64,000 nt of DNA, taken from Streptomyces toyocaensis (GTDB lineage Bacteria; Actinomycetota; Actinomycetes; Streptomycetales; Streptomycetaceae). How positions within the stretch are numbered: the first letter of the stretch is position 1; every line of letters starts with the position of its first letter. Under the pieces are notes generated by a model, which made no database searches, had not been told where the DNA came from, and saw only the letters and a program-made list of their open reading frames with translations. The DNA lies in the NCBI RefSeq assembly GCF_000725125.1, contig NZ_JFCB01000031.1, forward strand, positions 21,831 to 85,830, in the 5' to 3' direction. The position numbers were made by a program, and so were the translations under genes. Shown piece after piece: positions 48,502 to 57,707 of the stretch.

Positions 48502-49596
48502 ATGGAGCACGATCTGAGTCCCGCGACCCTTGCCGAGCTTCGTCGTCCGCGCCCCTATCCCGCGGTGTCCGTGCTGACGCCCACGCACCGGCGCGAGCCC
48601 CTCAACGCCCAGGACGCGGTCCGGCTGCGCAACGTGGTGGCCGAGGCCAAGAAGCGGCTTGAGGCCGATCCCGCGGTCACCCGGGACCGGCGTGCCGACG
48701 TGGCCCACCACCTCGACCGGGCCCTGGCCGAGGTCGACCTGGCGCACTCCGAGGACGGCCTGGTGATCTTCGCCGCCCCGGGCGAGCACCAGGTGTGGTC
48801 CCTCGCCCGCAGCGTGCCCGAGCGTGTGGTCCTCTCGGACACCTTCCTCACCCGCAACCTCGTCTCCGCCCACACGGCGGAGAGGCCGTTCTGGGTGCTG
48901 TCCGTGTCCGCCGACCGGGCGACGCTGTGGAGCGGCGGTGCGGACCGGGTCGCCGAGGAGCACGCCGGCGGCTTCCCGCTGATCCGCGAGGAGCGGAACT
49001 TCGACCCCGAGCGGCAGGAGAGGGTCGGCGACCAGCCCAGCAACTTCCGCGACGAGGACACCCGGCGGTTCCTGCGCGAGGCCGACGCGGCGATGGGCGC
49101 GCTCCTGCGCGACCATCCGCGTCCCCTGTACGTCACCGGTGAGCCCGCCGCCCTGTCCCTGCTGAGTGAGGCGGGCGGTGCGACCAAGGACGCCGTGCAC
49201 GTCCCGCACGGCGGGCTCGCGCACGGTACGCACGAGTCGGTGTGGCAGGCCGTGCGGCCGGTGCTCGAGGACGAGGCGCGCAAGCGCGCCGAGGACGTGG
49301 CGCGGTCCCTGGAATCGGCGCGAGGGCGCAAGGAGTTCGCGGCCGGAGTCGACGAGCTGTGGCAGAGCGCCCGGGAGGGCCGGGTCCGGCTGCTGGCCGT
49401 CGAGGAGAACTACCGGATCACGGTGCGCGACGCCGGTGACCACCTGATCGTCGCCGAGGACGGCGACCTGGACGCCCGCGAGGACATCGTCGACGAGATC
49501 GTCGAGCAGTGCCTGGAGACCGGAGCCGAGGTCCGCTTCGTCCCGGACGGCGCCCTCGGGGACGCGGACGGGATGGCTGCGGTGCTGCGCTACTGA
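48502..49596 (+). CDS. baeRF-like (bacterial eRF1-related) protein
   Basis: A 364-residue protein. The N-terminal part (about 10-130: VLTPTHRREPLNAQDAVRL and then VHRALAEVD-like helices) and a middle RNase E-like/eRF1 domain (about 140-260: ERPFWVLSVSADRATLW) resemble the bacterial archaeo-eukaryotic release-factor-like (baeRF) families. A C-terminal domain (about 300-364) resembles ribosomal L7Ae-type fold: VEENYRITVRDAGDHL and IVEQCLETGAEVRFV. Such proteins are predicted to act on ribosomes or in translational stress. The ATG at 48502 is close to a -10-like TATGGT (48490). Confidence 0.7.
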   Translation: MEHDLSPATLAELRRPRPYPAVSVLTPTHRREPLNAQDAVRLRNVVAEAKKRLEADPAVTRDRRADVAHHLDRALAEVDLAHSEDGLVIFAAPGEHQVWSLARSVPERVVLSDTFLTRNLVSAHTAERPFWVLSVSADRATLWSGGADRVAEEHAGGFPLIREERNFDPERQERVGDQPSNFRDEDTRRFLREADAAMGALLRDHPRPLYVTGEPAALSLLSEAGGATKDAVHVPHGGLAHGTHESVWQAVRPVLEDEARKRAEDVARSLESARGRKEFAAGVDELWQSAREGRVRLLAVEENYRITVRDAGDHLIVAEDGDLDAREDIVDEIVEQCLETGAEVRFVPDGALGDADGMAAVLRY

Positions 49597-49656
49597 GTGC
49601 GGGCCGCTCATCGGTCGCCACACGAACAGACACCTGACCGTCGAACGCACGAGTGA

Positions 49657-49686
49657 ATGACGTCCCGTCCGTCGACGGGACGTCAT
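49657..49686. repeat. Perfect 13-bp inverted repeat
   Basis: ATGACGTCCCGTC (49657-49669) and GACGGGACGTCAT (49674-49686) are perfect 13-base arms around CGTC. The hairpin lies 61 bases after the baeRF-like stop and about 207 bases before the SpoIIE-like start at 49893. It has no T-tract; it may be a terminator or an operator for the gene to its right. The gap 49597-49892 holds nothing else convincing. Confidence 0.8.
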
Positions 49687-49892
49687 ATCACTTGCGTAGC
49701 ATGAGAGTTGAGGAGACGGTCACGCCTCTGGCGTATCCCTCCGAATGACCCGTGAAGACAGTGGCATATGCCATGGGCACCGCCTTGTCGTGTGTTGCCG
49801 AATCACTTACGGGCCGTCGCGGGCTGTGCGACAGTCGTAGCGGTCCCTTCCGTCCGCCCGAAGGCCGTACCGTTCCCGCATCGGAGTGCGTC

Positions 49893-51308
49893 ATGCCGTC
49901 CCACCTCTCCGCGGACCGTCCCGCCGCACAGCCGCCAGGACACGGCCCGGTCGACGCGCTCATCTCGCAGACCCGGCGGCTCAAGGGCGACGTGGACGCG
50001 GTACGGCGCGGCACACCGGCCGACGGAACGGACCCGCGGGAGCGCTGGCGGCGCGCGCTGTACGACCTGGCGCTTCACCACCTCGACGACCTGGACCAGC
50101 ATCTGGCCCAGCTGCGGGACGACCCGCCGACCGCTCCCGGTCCGTCCGGTCCCGGCCCGGCCGTACCGCCACGGCACGAATCCCTGCTGAGCCGGGTCGG
50201 CAGCGCGGAGTGGAACCTGCTCACGGACGAGGTGAGCTGGTCCGGCGAGCTGTACCGCATCCTGGGCCGCGACCCGGCCGCTCCCCCGCTCACCCTCGAC
50301 GAACTGCCGTCGCTGGTGCTCGACGAGGACCGGCCGGGACTGACGGCGATGGTCACGGGCTGCCTGGTCGACGCCCGGCCCATCGACGGGGAGTTCCGGG
50401 TCCGGCGCCCGGACGACGGCGTACGGACCGTGCACATGATGGGCGAACCGGTCCTCGGTGCCGACGGCAGCACCGCCTCGATGTGGGCGGTGCTGCGCGA
50501 CATCAGCGAACTGCGCCGCTGCCGCAGGGAGGTGGGCGAGACCCGTGACTCGCTGCACCACCGGCAGGACGCCGCGCGGACCGAGCACCGGCTCGCGGTC
50601 GAGCTGCGGGAAGCCGTGCTGCCGTCGTGGCGCGGCTCCCTGCGGCTCCCGCACGACGGGCCGCGGGCCCTGGACGTCGCCGCCGCCCGTCTGCCGCCGT
50701 CGGCGCAGCAGCCGGCCGGCGGCGACTGGTACGACGCCCTGGAACTGTCCGACGGCGCCCTGCTGTTCAGTGCCGGAGACCTGACCGGGCGCGGGGCCGG
50801 TGCGGCGTCCGGCATGGTGATGCTGCTCGGCGCCGTGCGCGGGATGGCCATGACCGGCACCGAGCCGGGTCCGCTCCTCACCTGTCTGAACCGGTTGCTT
50901 GACGCCACCGTGCGGCCCGCACTGGGCAGTGCCGTCTGTCTGCGCTACCGCCCCGCGACCCGCTCACTGGTGTGGGCGCAGGCCGGACACCCCGCCCCGC
51001 TGCTGTTCCGCGGCGGGACGGGGCGGGTGCTGGACGCGCCGCGGGGTGTACTGCTCGGCGCCGCCCCGGGCTCCTCCTACGGACAGACCGAGGAGACACT
51101 CGAGGTCGGGGACCTCCTGCTGGTGCACACCGACGGCCTGGTGCCCGGACACGCCGGAGCCACCGCCGTCCACCGGCTCCTCGGCCTGGCTCGCGGGTTC
51201 GCCGCGGCCCGCACCGCGCAGGACTGCGTCCGTGCGGTGGTACGGGAGTTCGGCGAGGACGGCCGCGCGGACCACGCCTGCGTGCTGGTGGCCCGGGTCG
51301 CCTCCTGA
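49893..51308 (+). CDS. SpoIIE/PP2C serine phosphatase with PAS domain
   Basis: A 471-residue protein. A helical N-terminus (about 15-75) leads to a PAS domain (about 100-215: WNLLTDEVSWSGELYRILGR, then RVRRPDDGVRTVHMMGEPVL), then a SpoIIE/PP2C phosphatase (about 230-471) with the metal-binding GGDWYD and FSAGDLTGRGAGAA, and a late VLLVHTDGLV motif. It should dephosphorylate an anti-sigma antagonist in partner switching and so raise free sigma factor. The ATG at 49893 follows GGAG by seven bases; an upstream ATG at 49752 is not supported. Confidence 0.85.
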   Translation: MPSHLSADRPAAQPPGHGPVDALISQTRRLKGDVDAVRRGTPADGTDPRERWRRALYDLALHHLDDLDQHLAQLRDDPPTAPGPSGPGPAVPPRHESLLSRVGSAEWNLLTDEVSWSGELYRILGRDPAAPPLTLDELPSLVLDEDRPGLTAMVTGCLVDARPIDGEFRVRRPDDGVRTVHMMGEPVLGADGSTASMWAVLRDISELRRCRREVGETRDSLHHRQDAARTEHRLAVELREAVLPSWRGSLRLPHDGPRALDVAAARLPPSAQQPAGGDWYDALELSDGALLFSAGDLTGRGAGAASGMVMLLGAVRGMAMTGTEPGPLLTCLNRLLDATVRPALGSAVCLRYRPATRSLVWAQAGHPAPLLFRGGTGRVLDAPRGVLLGAAPGSSYGQTEETLEVGDLLLVHTDGLVPGHAGATAVHRLLGLARGFAAARTAQDCVRAVVREFGEDGRADHACVLVARVAS

Positions 51309-51329
51309 CGCCCCCGGAAGAGCGGCCCC

Positions 51330-52820
51330 TCAGACCCGGGCACCGCCGCCCTTGCCCCGCGGCTTGGGCAGTGCCAGCTCGATCTCCTCCCTGAGCTCCT
51401 GGATCTTCGGGTACGACGCGTACTCGGCGGTGAGCCGGTACATCTGACGGAGCCGGTCCCAGGTGCGGCGCGAGGAGTTCTGCCCCATCGACACCAGGGC
51501 CAGGCGCGCGAACCGGTCCGCCTGCTCGGGATCGTCCGCGATGAAGCACGCGGAGGCCATCGACAGGAAGTCGAAGATCTTCGACCGCTGCTGGGCATCG
51601 ACCCGCAGGGCCAGCGCCTTGTCCGCGTAGTGCTGGGCGTGCGCTGCCGCGTCCGGCTCGAACTCGGCGAGCGTCCGGTAGGCCAGGGCCTGCATGCCGT
51701 ACAGGTCCGCCTCGTTGAACAGCTGCATCCAGTTCGGCGGTGGCACGTCCCCCTTGTCGGAGACGAACAGGTCCTCGGCACGGCCCAGGGTGCGGCGCAT
51801 CGCCTGGCCCTTGCCCATGGACGCCTGCGCCCAGGCCTCGATGGTGTGGAACATGGCGCGGGTGCGCGGCAGTACCTCCTCGCCCGAGCCGGACTGGGCG
51901 AGCTTCATCAGGTCCATCGCCTCGTCGGGCCGCCCGAGGTGCACCATCTGGCGGGCCGCCCTGGACAGCGCCTCACCGGCACGCGGCCGGTCGCCGCCCT
52001 CCCGGGCCGCGTGGGCGGCGATGACGAAGTACTTCTGAGCCGTGGGTTCCATGCCGACGTCGTGCGACATCCAGCCGGCGAGCACGGCGAGGTTGGCGGC
52101 GACGCCCCACAGGCGCCGCTGGAGGTGGGGTGGGTGGTGGTAGGTGAGCATGCCGCCCACCTCGTTGAGCTGGCCGACCACCGCCTTGCGCTGGAGGCCG
52201 CCGCCCCGGGCGGCGTCCCAGGCGCGGAACACCTCCACGGAGCGTTCCAGTTCCTCGATCTCCTGCGAGCCGATGGGGGCGGCCTCGTAACGGTCGAACC
52301 CGGCGGGTTCGGCGTGCAGGGGGTTGTCGAGTCGGGGAGCGTCGGCGGCGAGGGCCGGATCGGTGTGCAGCCAGTCGTGCATGGCGCTGCTGAGTGCGGA
52401 GCCCGCGGTGAGCGCGGCGCCCGCGCCCACCAGGCCGCGTCGGTTGAGCATGAGGTCCATTCCCGTGAATTCGGTGAGGACCTCGGCTGTCCGCTCGGGC
52501 GCCCACGGCACTCCGTCGGGATGTTCCGCACTCCCGGGGCGTGGCCGTTTCCCCGTACGCCCGTGCCGGACCAGACCGAGATCCTCGATGGTCACGACAC
52601 GGCCGAGACGCTCGGTGAACAGAGCCGCCAGCACCCGCGGTACGGGATCGCGCGGGATCTCTCCCATGTCGATCCACCGCCGCACCCGGGAGGTGTCGGT
52701 CGCCAGCTGGGGGTGGCCCATGGCCGCCGCCTGCCGGTTGACCAGCCTCGCGAGTTCGCCCTTGGACCAGCCGGCCAGGCCGAACAGGTCCGCAAGCCGG
52801 GTGTTGGGTTGTCCGCTCAC
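51330..52820 (-). CDS. NsdA-like TPR regulatory protein
   Basis: A 496-residue protein of the Streptomyces NsdA-type family. The N-terminus is a helix-turn-helix-like region (LFGLAGWSKGELARLVNRQA, then DTSRVRRWIDMGE), followed by TPR-like helices (about 170-480: RKAVVGQLNEVGGML, KYFVIAAHAAREGGDRPRAG). NsdA is a negative regulator of sporulation and antibiotic production in S. coelicolor; this paralogue may act in a similar way. Start at GTG 52820 is tentative (an in-frame GTG at 52853 could be leaderless). It is convergent with the SpoIIE-type gene. Confidence 0.75.
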   Translation of the reverse strand: MSGQPNTRLADLFGLAGWSKGELARLVNRQAAAMGHPQLATDTSRVRRWIDMGEIPRDPVPRVLAALFTERLGRVVTIEDLGLVRHGRTGKRPRPGSAEHPDGVPWAPERTAEVLTEFTGMDLMLNRRGLVGAGAALTAGSALSSAMHDWLHTDPALAADAPRLDNPLHAEPAGFDRYEAAPIGSQEIEELERSVEVFRAWDAARGGGLQRKAVVGQLNEVGGMLTYHHPPHLQRRLWGVAANLAVLAGWMSHDVGMEPTAQKYFVIAAHAAREGGDRPRAGEALSRAARQMVHLGRPDEAMDLMKLAQSGSGEEVLPRTRAMFHTIEAWAQASMGKGQAMRRTLGRAEDLFVSDKGDVPPPNWMQLFNEADLYGMQALAYRTLAEFEPDAAAHAQHYADKALALRVDAQQRSKIFDFLSMASACFIADDPEQADRFARLALVSMGQNSSRRTWDRLRQMYRLTAEYASYPKIQELREEIELALPKPRGKGGGARV

Positions 52821-53054
52821 GTCAAGCCCCCAGGTTCTCGGCTGAGTTGACACTAGCCCGGTGAGGGTTGCCGGGCGACTATTCGCCAGGGTTCGCCAGG
52901 GTGCGCCAGATGGTGTGCCAGGGGCCAACGGGTGTCGAGTAGGAACGCGCCACCACGACCCCGTCGCCGCAGGGACATTCCCCCAGGGTGCGCCGGGCGG
53001 CCGGGCCGGGTGGTGCGATGACGTCGCAGGCACACGAAGGGATCTGTATCACCC

Positions 53055-54182
53055 ATGTACGCAGCATCGTCCTCCGTGTCCGCCCCGCCCCGGCCGCTGC
53101 GTCCGCGTCCGTCGGACAGCGGCCCCTACCTCTCCCCCACGCGACCGGCGGTCCCCGTCTTCGGCGCGGGCGGCGCACGGCGCACGGCGGGACCGGGCAC
53201 CCAGCCGCTCAGCGGCAGGCTCGACCTGTCCGGCCCGCAGGGCGCCCAGTTGCGCACCGCGCTCGCCTCGGTGCACCGCATCTGCCCGGAGTTCGCGCCG
53301 GTCCAGGTACTGCGCCGCACCGGCAGGTCCGTCCTCCTGGTCGGCACCACCGGCCGGACCACCGCGGTCGCCAAGTGCTTACTGGACCACTCCCCCGCAT
53401 GGAGTGAGCGGATCCGGCACGAGATAGGGGCATACCGCTCGTTCGTCCGGCACCGCCCGCCCGTGCGGGCGCCCCGGCTGATCGCGGCGGATCCGGACAA
53501 CTGCACGCTGGTGATCGAGCGGCTGCCCGGCCGGGTGGCGGCGCTGCAGCGGCACCCGGCCGAGGCACCACCGCGGGCGGACATCAGGGCGGCACTCGGC
53601 GCGATCTGCCGGCTGAACGCCTGGCGGCCGCCGGCCGGGACGTTCGACGCGCCCCTGGACTACGCGGCACGCATCTCCCGGTTCCACGAGCTGGGGCTGC
53701 TCACCGACCGGGACCTCGGCGACCTGCAGAAGCTGCTGCACGGCATCGCGCTGGCGACCGGGCGGCAGGGCATGGGCCAGTTCTGCCACGGCGACGCCCT
53801 GCTCTCGAACATCCTGATCTCACCGGCCGGCCCGGTGCTGGTGGACTGGGAGCACGCGGGCTGGTACCTGCCGGGCTACGACCTGGCGACACTGTGGTCC
53901 GTGCTCGGGGACGCGCCGGCCGCCCGGCGTCAGATCAGTCAGATCGCCCAGGCCGCAGGTCCCGCCGCACGGGACGCCTTCCTGGTGAACCTGATGCTGG
54001 TGCTGACCCGGGAGGTCCGTACCTACGAGACGGCCGTGCAGCGCTCGATGCAGGAGGCCGCGCCGACGGCCCACCCGGGCGCGGTACCGTCCGGCGAGGA
54101 GCAGCGCCTGATCCTGCGCCGTCTGCACGACGACTGCCAACTCGCCCGTCGGGCCGTACGCGCGGCGGTCGGCACACGCTGA
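53055..54182 (+). CDS. Aminoglycoside phosphotransferase-family kinase-like protein
   Basis: A 375-residue protein. After a disordered N-terminus of about 55 residues, the APH/ChoK-type fold follows. The active-site Brenner motif is QFCHGDALLSNIL (about residue 240) with the second Asp in VLVDWEHAGWYLPGYDLATL (about 263). The phosphate acceptor is unknown; no resistance is implied. The nearest family is actinobacterial APH-like proteins. The start at 53055 is preceded by GTATCACCC only; no strong Shine-Dalgarno. A terminator-like hairpin follows the stop. Confidence 0.8.
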   Translation: MYAASSSVSAPPRPLRPRPSDSGPYLSPTRPAVPVFGAGGARRTAGPGTQPLSGRLDLSGPQGAQLRTALASVHRICPEFAPVQVLRRTGRSVLLVGTTGRTTAVAKCLLDHSPAWSERIRHEIGAYRSFVRHRPPVRAPRLIAADPDNCTLVIERLPGRVAALQRHPAEAPPRADIRAALGAICRLNAWRPPAGTFDAPLDYAARISRFHELGLLTDRDLGDLQKLLHGIALATGRQGMGQFCHGDALLSNILISPAGPVLVDWEHAGWYLPGYDLATLWSVLGDAPAARRQISQIAQAAGPAARDAFLVNLMLVLTREVRTYETAVQRSMQEAAPTAHPGAVPSGEEQRLILRRLHDDCQLARRAVRAAVGTR

Positions 54183-54189
54183 CACCGGA

Positions 54190-54228
54190 CGACTGCCCGC
54201 AGGGGGCCGCCGCGACCGCGGGCAGTCG
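54190..54228 (+). terminator. Hairpin after the APH-like gene
   Basis: CGACTGCCCGC (54190-54200) and GCGGGCAGTCG (54218-54228) are perfect 11-base arms with a 17-base GC-rich loop, beginning eight bases after the stop at 54182. No T-tract, but the position suits a terminator. Confidence 0.6.
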
Positions 54229-54439
54229 GGATTGCGTCGCCCACGGGACCATTGGCGTACACCACTGACGCACCGCAGGCCCCGCCGCCACCCGCCACGA
54301 AACAACCGCACACCCCGACTGACGAGGGAATTCGCTCCTACCTGGGCATGATTGACGGATCATCGGCTGACCGGTACCACTACACGCACCGCTCGGCTCC
54401 GCACGGCGCATCGTGCCCCGTCCGTCCCAGGAGGCTGCA

Positions 54440-56440
54440 TTGCGACCACCCGCCACCGACCCCGGCCCCACGGCCGGGCCGTCACGACGCGCCACCCTCC
54501 CCCACTCTCGGCTTCGCTCGAGCGGGAGGACCCCCATCGCCCTGCGGGCCCTCGCCGCGGCCGCCCTGACGCTGCCTCTGCTGGGCGCCGCACCCACCCC
54601 GGCCCCGCCACCCACCGCCCGGCTGCAACAGGCGTTCGCCGCCGCGTCCGCCGCGTACGACGTGCCTCGGAGCGTGCTGCTGGGCGTCTCCTATCTCCAG
54701 TCCCGCTGGGACGCGCACGGCGGGGCCCCGAGCGTGACCGGTGGCTACGGACCGATGCACCTCACGGACGCCCGCGCCGCACTCGCCGCGGCCGAGCACC
54801 ACGGCGAGGGAGCCGAGGACCCCCGCGGCGACGATGCCCGCCCGCCCCTGCGCCCCGCGTCACGGGCCCCGAGCACCGCCAAACTCCCGGACCGGCTCAC
54901 CACGCTCCCCAGGGCGGCGCGACTGACCGGGCTGAGCCCCGAACGGCTGCGCGAGGACCCGGCGGCGAACGTGGCGGGCGGCGCCGCACTGCTGGCCGAG
55001 GCGCAACGACGGCTGGGCGAGCCCCCGAGCGAGGACCCCGCGGACTGGTACGCGGCGGTGGCGCTCTTCTCCGGCGCCGACGACACGGCCTCGGCGGTGG
55101 CGTACGCGAACGACGTGTACAAGGTGATCAGGACCGGCGAACAGCGTGTCACGGACGCGGGGCAGCAGGTCGCCCTGGACGCCCGTCCCGGACTCGCGCC
55201 GGACACCTCCGCGCTGGCGCGCGCCGGACTGCGCACCGCCTCCGGCGCCGGGACCGAGTGCCCGCGGACGGTGTCGTGCGAGTGGATCCCCGCTCCGTAC
55301 GAGGAGTTCGGGGACGGCGACTACGGTAACCACGACCTGGGGAACCGGCCCGCCTCGCAGCCGATCCGGTACATCGTGGTCCATGACACGGAGGGCGCCT
55401 GGGAGGGCGTCCTCGACATGGTGCAGGACCCCACCTACGTGTCCTGGCAGTACAGCCTGCGCTCCACCGACGGCCACATCGCCCAGCACGTGAAGGCGAA
55501 GGACGTGGCGTGGCACGCGGGCAACTGGTACGTCAACGCGGGGTCGATCGGCCTGGAGCACGAGGGCTTCCTGGCGGAGCCCGACGCCTGGTACACGGAG
55601 GCGATGTACCGGTCCTCGGCCCGGCTGGTGAAGTACCTCGCCAAGAAGTACGACATCCCGCTGGACCGGCAGCACATCCTCGGCCACGACACCGTGCCCG
55701 GCCCGACCTCGGCGACCGTTCCCGGGATGCACACCGACCCCGGACCGTACTGGGACTGGCGGCACTACTTCGAACTCCTCGGCCGGCCCCTGGTGGCGAC
55801 GGCCGGCAAGAAGTCCGGCGTGGTGACGATCCGGCCCGACTACGCCGCCAACCGTCCGGTGTTCACCGGCTGCGAGACCACGGGCGAGCCCTGCTCGACG
55901 CACGGGTCCAGCGCCGTGCGGCTCTACTCCGACCACGACGAGAACTCCCCGCTGATCCGGGACGTCGGCCTCGGCCGTGCCCCGACCACCGGGGTGAACG
56001 ATCTGTCCTCGCGGGTGTCCACGGGACAGCAGTACGCGGTCGCCGACCGCTGGGGCGACTGGACGGCCATCTGGTATCTCGGTCAGAAGGCCTGGTTCAG
56101 GAACCCGGGGGAGAACCCGGCCGCGGTGCCCGCGAAGGCCGAGGTCGTGACGCCGCGGAAGGGTCTTGGCTCCGTGCCTGTGTACGGCAGGGCGTACCCG
56201 GAGAAGGAGGCCTACCCGGAAGGGGTGCCGGCGCAGGCGGTGTCGCCCCTGCCGTACACGATGCTCGAGGGCCAGAAGTACGTGACCGGCGGCAAGGTGC
56301 CCGGCGAGTACTACTACGCGGTGACCTTCGACGAGGCCTCGCACCGGGTGGTGCGGGGCAAGGACCTGTACTACGAGATCCAGTTCGGCCACCGGGTCGG
56401 TTTCGTGCGTGCGGCCGACGTGACGGTGACGCCGTCGTAG
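54440..56440 (+). CDS. Secreted N-acetylmuramoyl-L-alanine amidase
   Basis: A 666-residue exported enzyme. The N-terminal signal region (about 25-50: RTPIALRALAAAALTLPLLG) is followed by a long domain with a helical repeat-like stretch (about 60-250, lysozyme/transglycosylase-like, YDVPRSVLLGVSYLQSRWDA). The amidase_2 domain (about 300-460) has zinc and substrate ligands in IVVHDTEG, VAWHAGNWYVNAGSIGLEHE and ILGHDTVPGPT. It cleaves the amide between MurNAc and L-Ala in peptidoglycan. A C-terminal beta region (about 475-666) is probably for wall binding. Start is TTG 54440, five bases after AGGAGG; an in-frame GTG at 54413 has no such site. Confidence 0.85.
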   Translation: MRPPATDPGPTAGPSRRATLPHSRLRSSGRTPIALRALAAAALTLPLLGAAPTPAPPPTARLQQAFAAASAAYDVPRSVLLGVSYLQSRWDAHGGAPSVTGGYGPMHLTDARAALAAAEHHGEGAEDPRGDDARPPLRPASRAPSTAKLPDRLTTLPRAARLTGLSPERLREDPAANVAGGAALLAEAQRRLGEPPSEDPADWYAAVALFSGADDTASAVAYANDVYKVIRTGEQRVTDAGQQVALDARPGLAPDTSALARAGLRTASGAGTECPRTVSCEWIPAPYEEFGDGDYGNHDLGNRPASQPIRYIVVHDTEGAWEGVLDMVQDPTYVSWQYSLRSTDGHIAQHVKAKDVAWHAGNWYVNAGSIGLEHEGFLAEPDAWYTEAMYRSSARLVKYLAKKYDIPLDRQHILGHDTVPGPTSATVPGMHTDPGPYWDWRHYFELLGRPLVATAGKKSGVVTIRPDYAANRPVFTGCETTGEPCSTHGSSAVRLYSDHDENSPLIRDVGLGRAPTTGVNDLSSRVSTGQQYAVADRWGDWTAIWYLGQKAWFRNPGENPAAVPAKAEVVTPRKGLGSVPVYGRAYPEKEAYPEGVPAQAVSPLPYTMLEGQKYVTGGKVPGEYYYAVTFDEASHRVVRGKDLYYEIQFGHRVGFVRAADVTVTPS

Positions 56441-56460
56441 CGGCCCGGACCGTGCTGCAC

Positions 56461-56491
56461 GGGGGCCGGGTTCCCACGGGGCCCGGCCCCC
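56461..56491. terminator. Bidirectional hairpin between convergent genes
   Basis: GGGGGCCGGG (56461-56470) and CCCGGCCCCC (56482-56491) form a perfect 10-bp stem with an 11-base loop, 20 bases after the amidase stop and three bases before the end of the convergent gene at 56495. No T-tract. Confidence 0.65.
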
Positions 56492-56494
56492 GGG

Positions 56495-56992
56495 TCAGCC
56501 CTGCTGGAACAGTTCCGCGGGGAGCGGCTTGAGGAGGGCGTACAGGTCGTCGGTGATGGGGCGGTCCCAGGCGGCGATGGTCACCAGGACGTTGTCACTG
56601 CGGTCGAACTGCACACAGGAGATCCGGCCCTCGGAGAGCTTGACGCGGCGCACGATCAGCAGGTTGTCGCCCTGCATCACCGGCGCGTCCTCGGTGCCGA
56701 CGACGGTCACCTCCTCGTCGTTCTCCAGCGCCAGCAGCAGTTGTCCGACCTCGAAGGGGACCTCGCCCTCGGGGACGTCCCGGGCCGGGGAGCCCTCGGG
56801 CAGATTCCCGATGATCATCGCCGGGCCGCGGCCGCCGAAAAGGTCGTACCGCAGGAACACGCCCTGGCAGCTTCCGTCGGGGGCGGGCAGCAGCCCGGCG
56901 CCCAGGTTGCCGGGCCAGTCGCCCGGGTCCATGGCCAGTACGTCGAAGTCGGGCCCGGCGGGTGTGGCACTGCGGCGGCGGAGGAACGACAT
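56495..56992 (-). CDS. Conserved hypothetical protein (165 aa)
   Basis: An acidic soluble protein of a family I associate with Streptomyces hypothetical proteins of SCO5389 type. Visible conserved-looking segments: DFDVLAMDPGDWPGNLGAGL, LRYDLFGGRGPAMIIGNLPE and VQFDRSDNVLVTIAAWDRP. No known domain or catalytic motif. It converges on the amidase and lies 57 bases before the CGNR regulator end on the same strand. Function unknown. Confidence 0.65.
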   Translation of the reverse strand: MSFLRRRSATPAGPDFDVLAMDPGDWPGNLGAGLLPAPDGSCQGVFLRYDLFGGRGPAMIIGNLPEGSPARDVPEGEVPFEVGQLLLALENDEEVTVVGTEDAPVMQGDNLLIVRRVKLSEGRISCVQFDRSDNVLVTIAAWDRPITDDLYALLKPLPAELFQQG

Positions 56993-57049
56993 GCGGCCAT
57001 GGTACGTGCCCGAACCGGCGTACGGGCGCTCGGGCGACGGCCGCCAGGG

Positions 57050-57652
57050 CTACCCGGCCCGCCGGTGCCGCTCGTGATGGCGGGCCACCCGGGCGCGGTT
57101 GCCGCAGGACGGCTTGCACCACTCCTGGCGCGGGTGTTCCTTCAGGAAGTAGCGGACGCAGCGCGGGGCGTGGCAGGCGCGCAACCGCTCCCGGTCGGGG
57201 CCCGCGAGGAAGCCGATGGCGGCCTGGGCGAGCGCGGCGGCCGGGTCCTGTCCGCCGTCCGGAACGGGCCGTCGCCGCACGACGGGGCCGTCGCCCCCGT
57301 CCCAGTCCAGGACCGGGACGGTGGGGGTGCGGGCGGCGGCCTCGTTCAGCCTCCGCAGCGCCTCGGGCACGGGCAGGAGGCGGGTCGCGTCCGCGGGGCT
57401 CGGCCGGGCGGGGCGGACGGCGTGCGCGAACAGGGTGCGCAGGGCGGTGCGCAGGTCGCGGACGGCGGTGAGGTGGGCGGCCCCGGCGACGAACTGCTCC
57501 GGGTGGGGGAAGGCGTCCGGGCGGGCGTGCACCCAGGCGGTGAGGGCGGAGGGCCCGGTCAGGTCGTCGGTGACCCCGCCGTTGCCGTCGTGGCGGATGG
57601 TCAGGGCGAGGTCCAGCGCGAGCCGGGCGTCCCCGGTGATCGAGTCCCGCAT
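57050..57652 (-). CDS. CGNR zinc-finger (ABATE) regulator
   Basis: A 200-residue protein with an N-terminal ABATE domain (about 1-150: RLALDLALTIRHDGNGGVTD, DLRTALRTLFAHAV) and a C-terminal CGNR zinc finger (about 155-195: LRACHAPRCVRYFLKEHPRQ, EWCKPSCGNRARVARHHERH), with four cysteine/histidine ligands. CGNR proteins are putative stress-induced transcription regulators. The ATG at 57652 is used. It lies 55 bases before the Usp gene end on the same strand. Confidence 0.85.
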   Translation of the reverse strand: MRDSITGDARLALDLALTIRHDGNGGVTDDLTGPSALTAWVHARPDAFPHPEQFVAGAAHLTAVRDLRTALRTLFAHAVRPARPSPADATRLLPVPEALRRLNEAAARTPTVPVLDWDGGDGPVVRRRPVPDGGQDPAAALAQAAIGFLAGPDRERLRACHAPRCVRYFLKEHPRQEWCKPSCGNRARVARHHERHRRAG

Positions 57653-57707
57653 GCGGTTGATGATAAGGGGGCCACGCCCCTGAGTGCTCCGGCGTGACCC
57701 CGCGCCG

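Noticed and set aside
45740..48517. 925-codon plus-strand frame over the hydrolase region
   Set aside because: It is a shadow frame with Arg/Gly/Pro-rich translation; the hydrolase is in a different frame with complete catalytic motifs.
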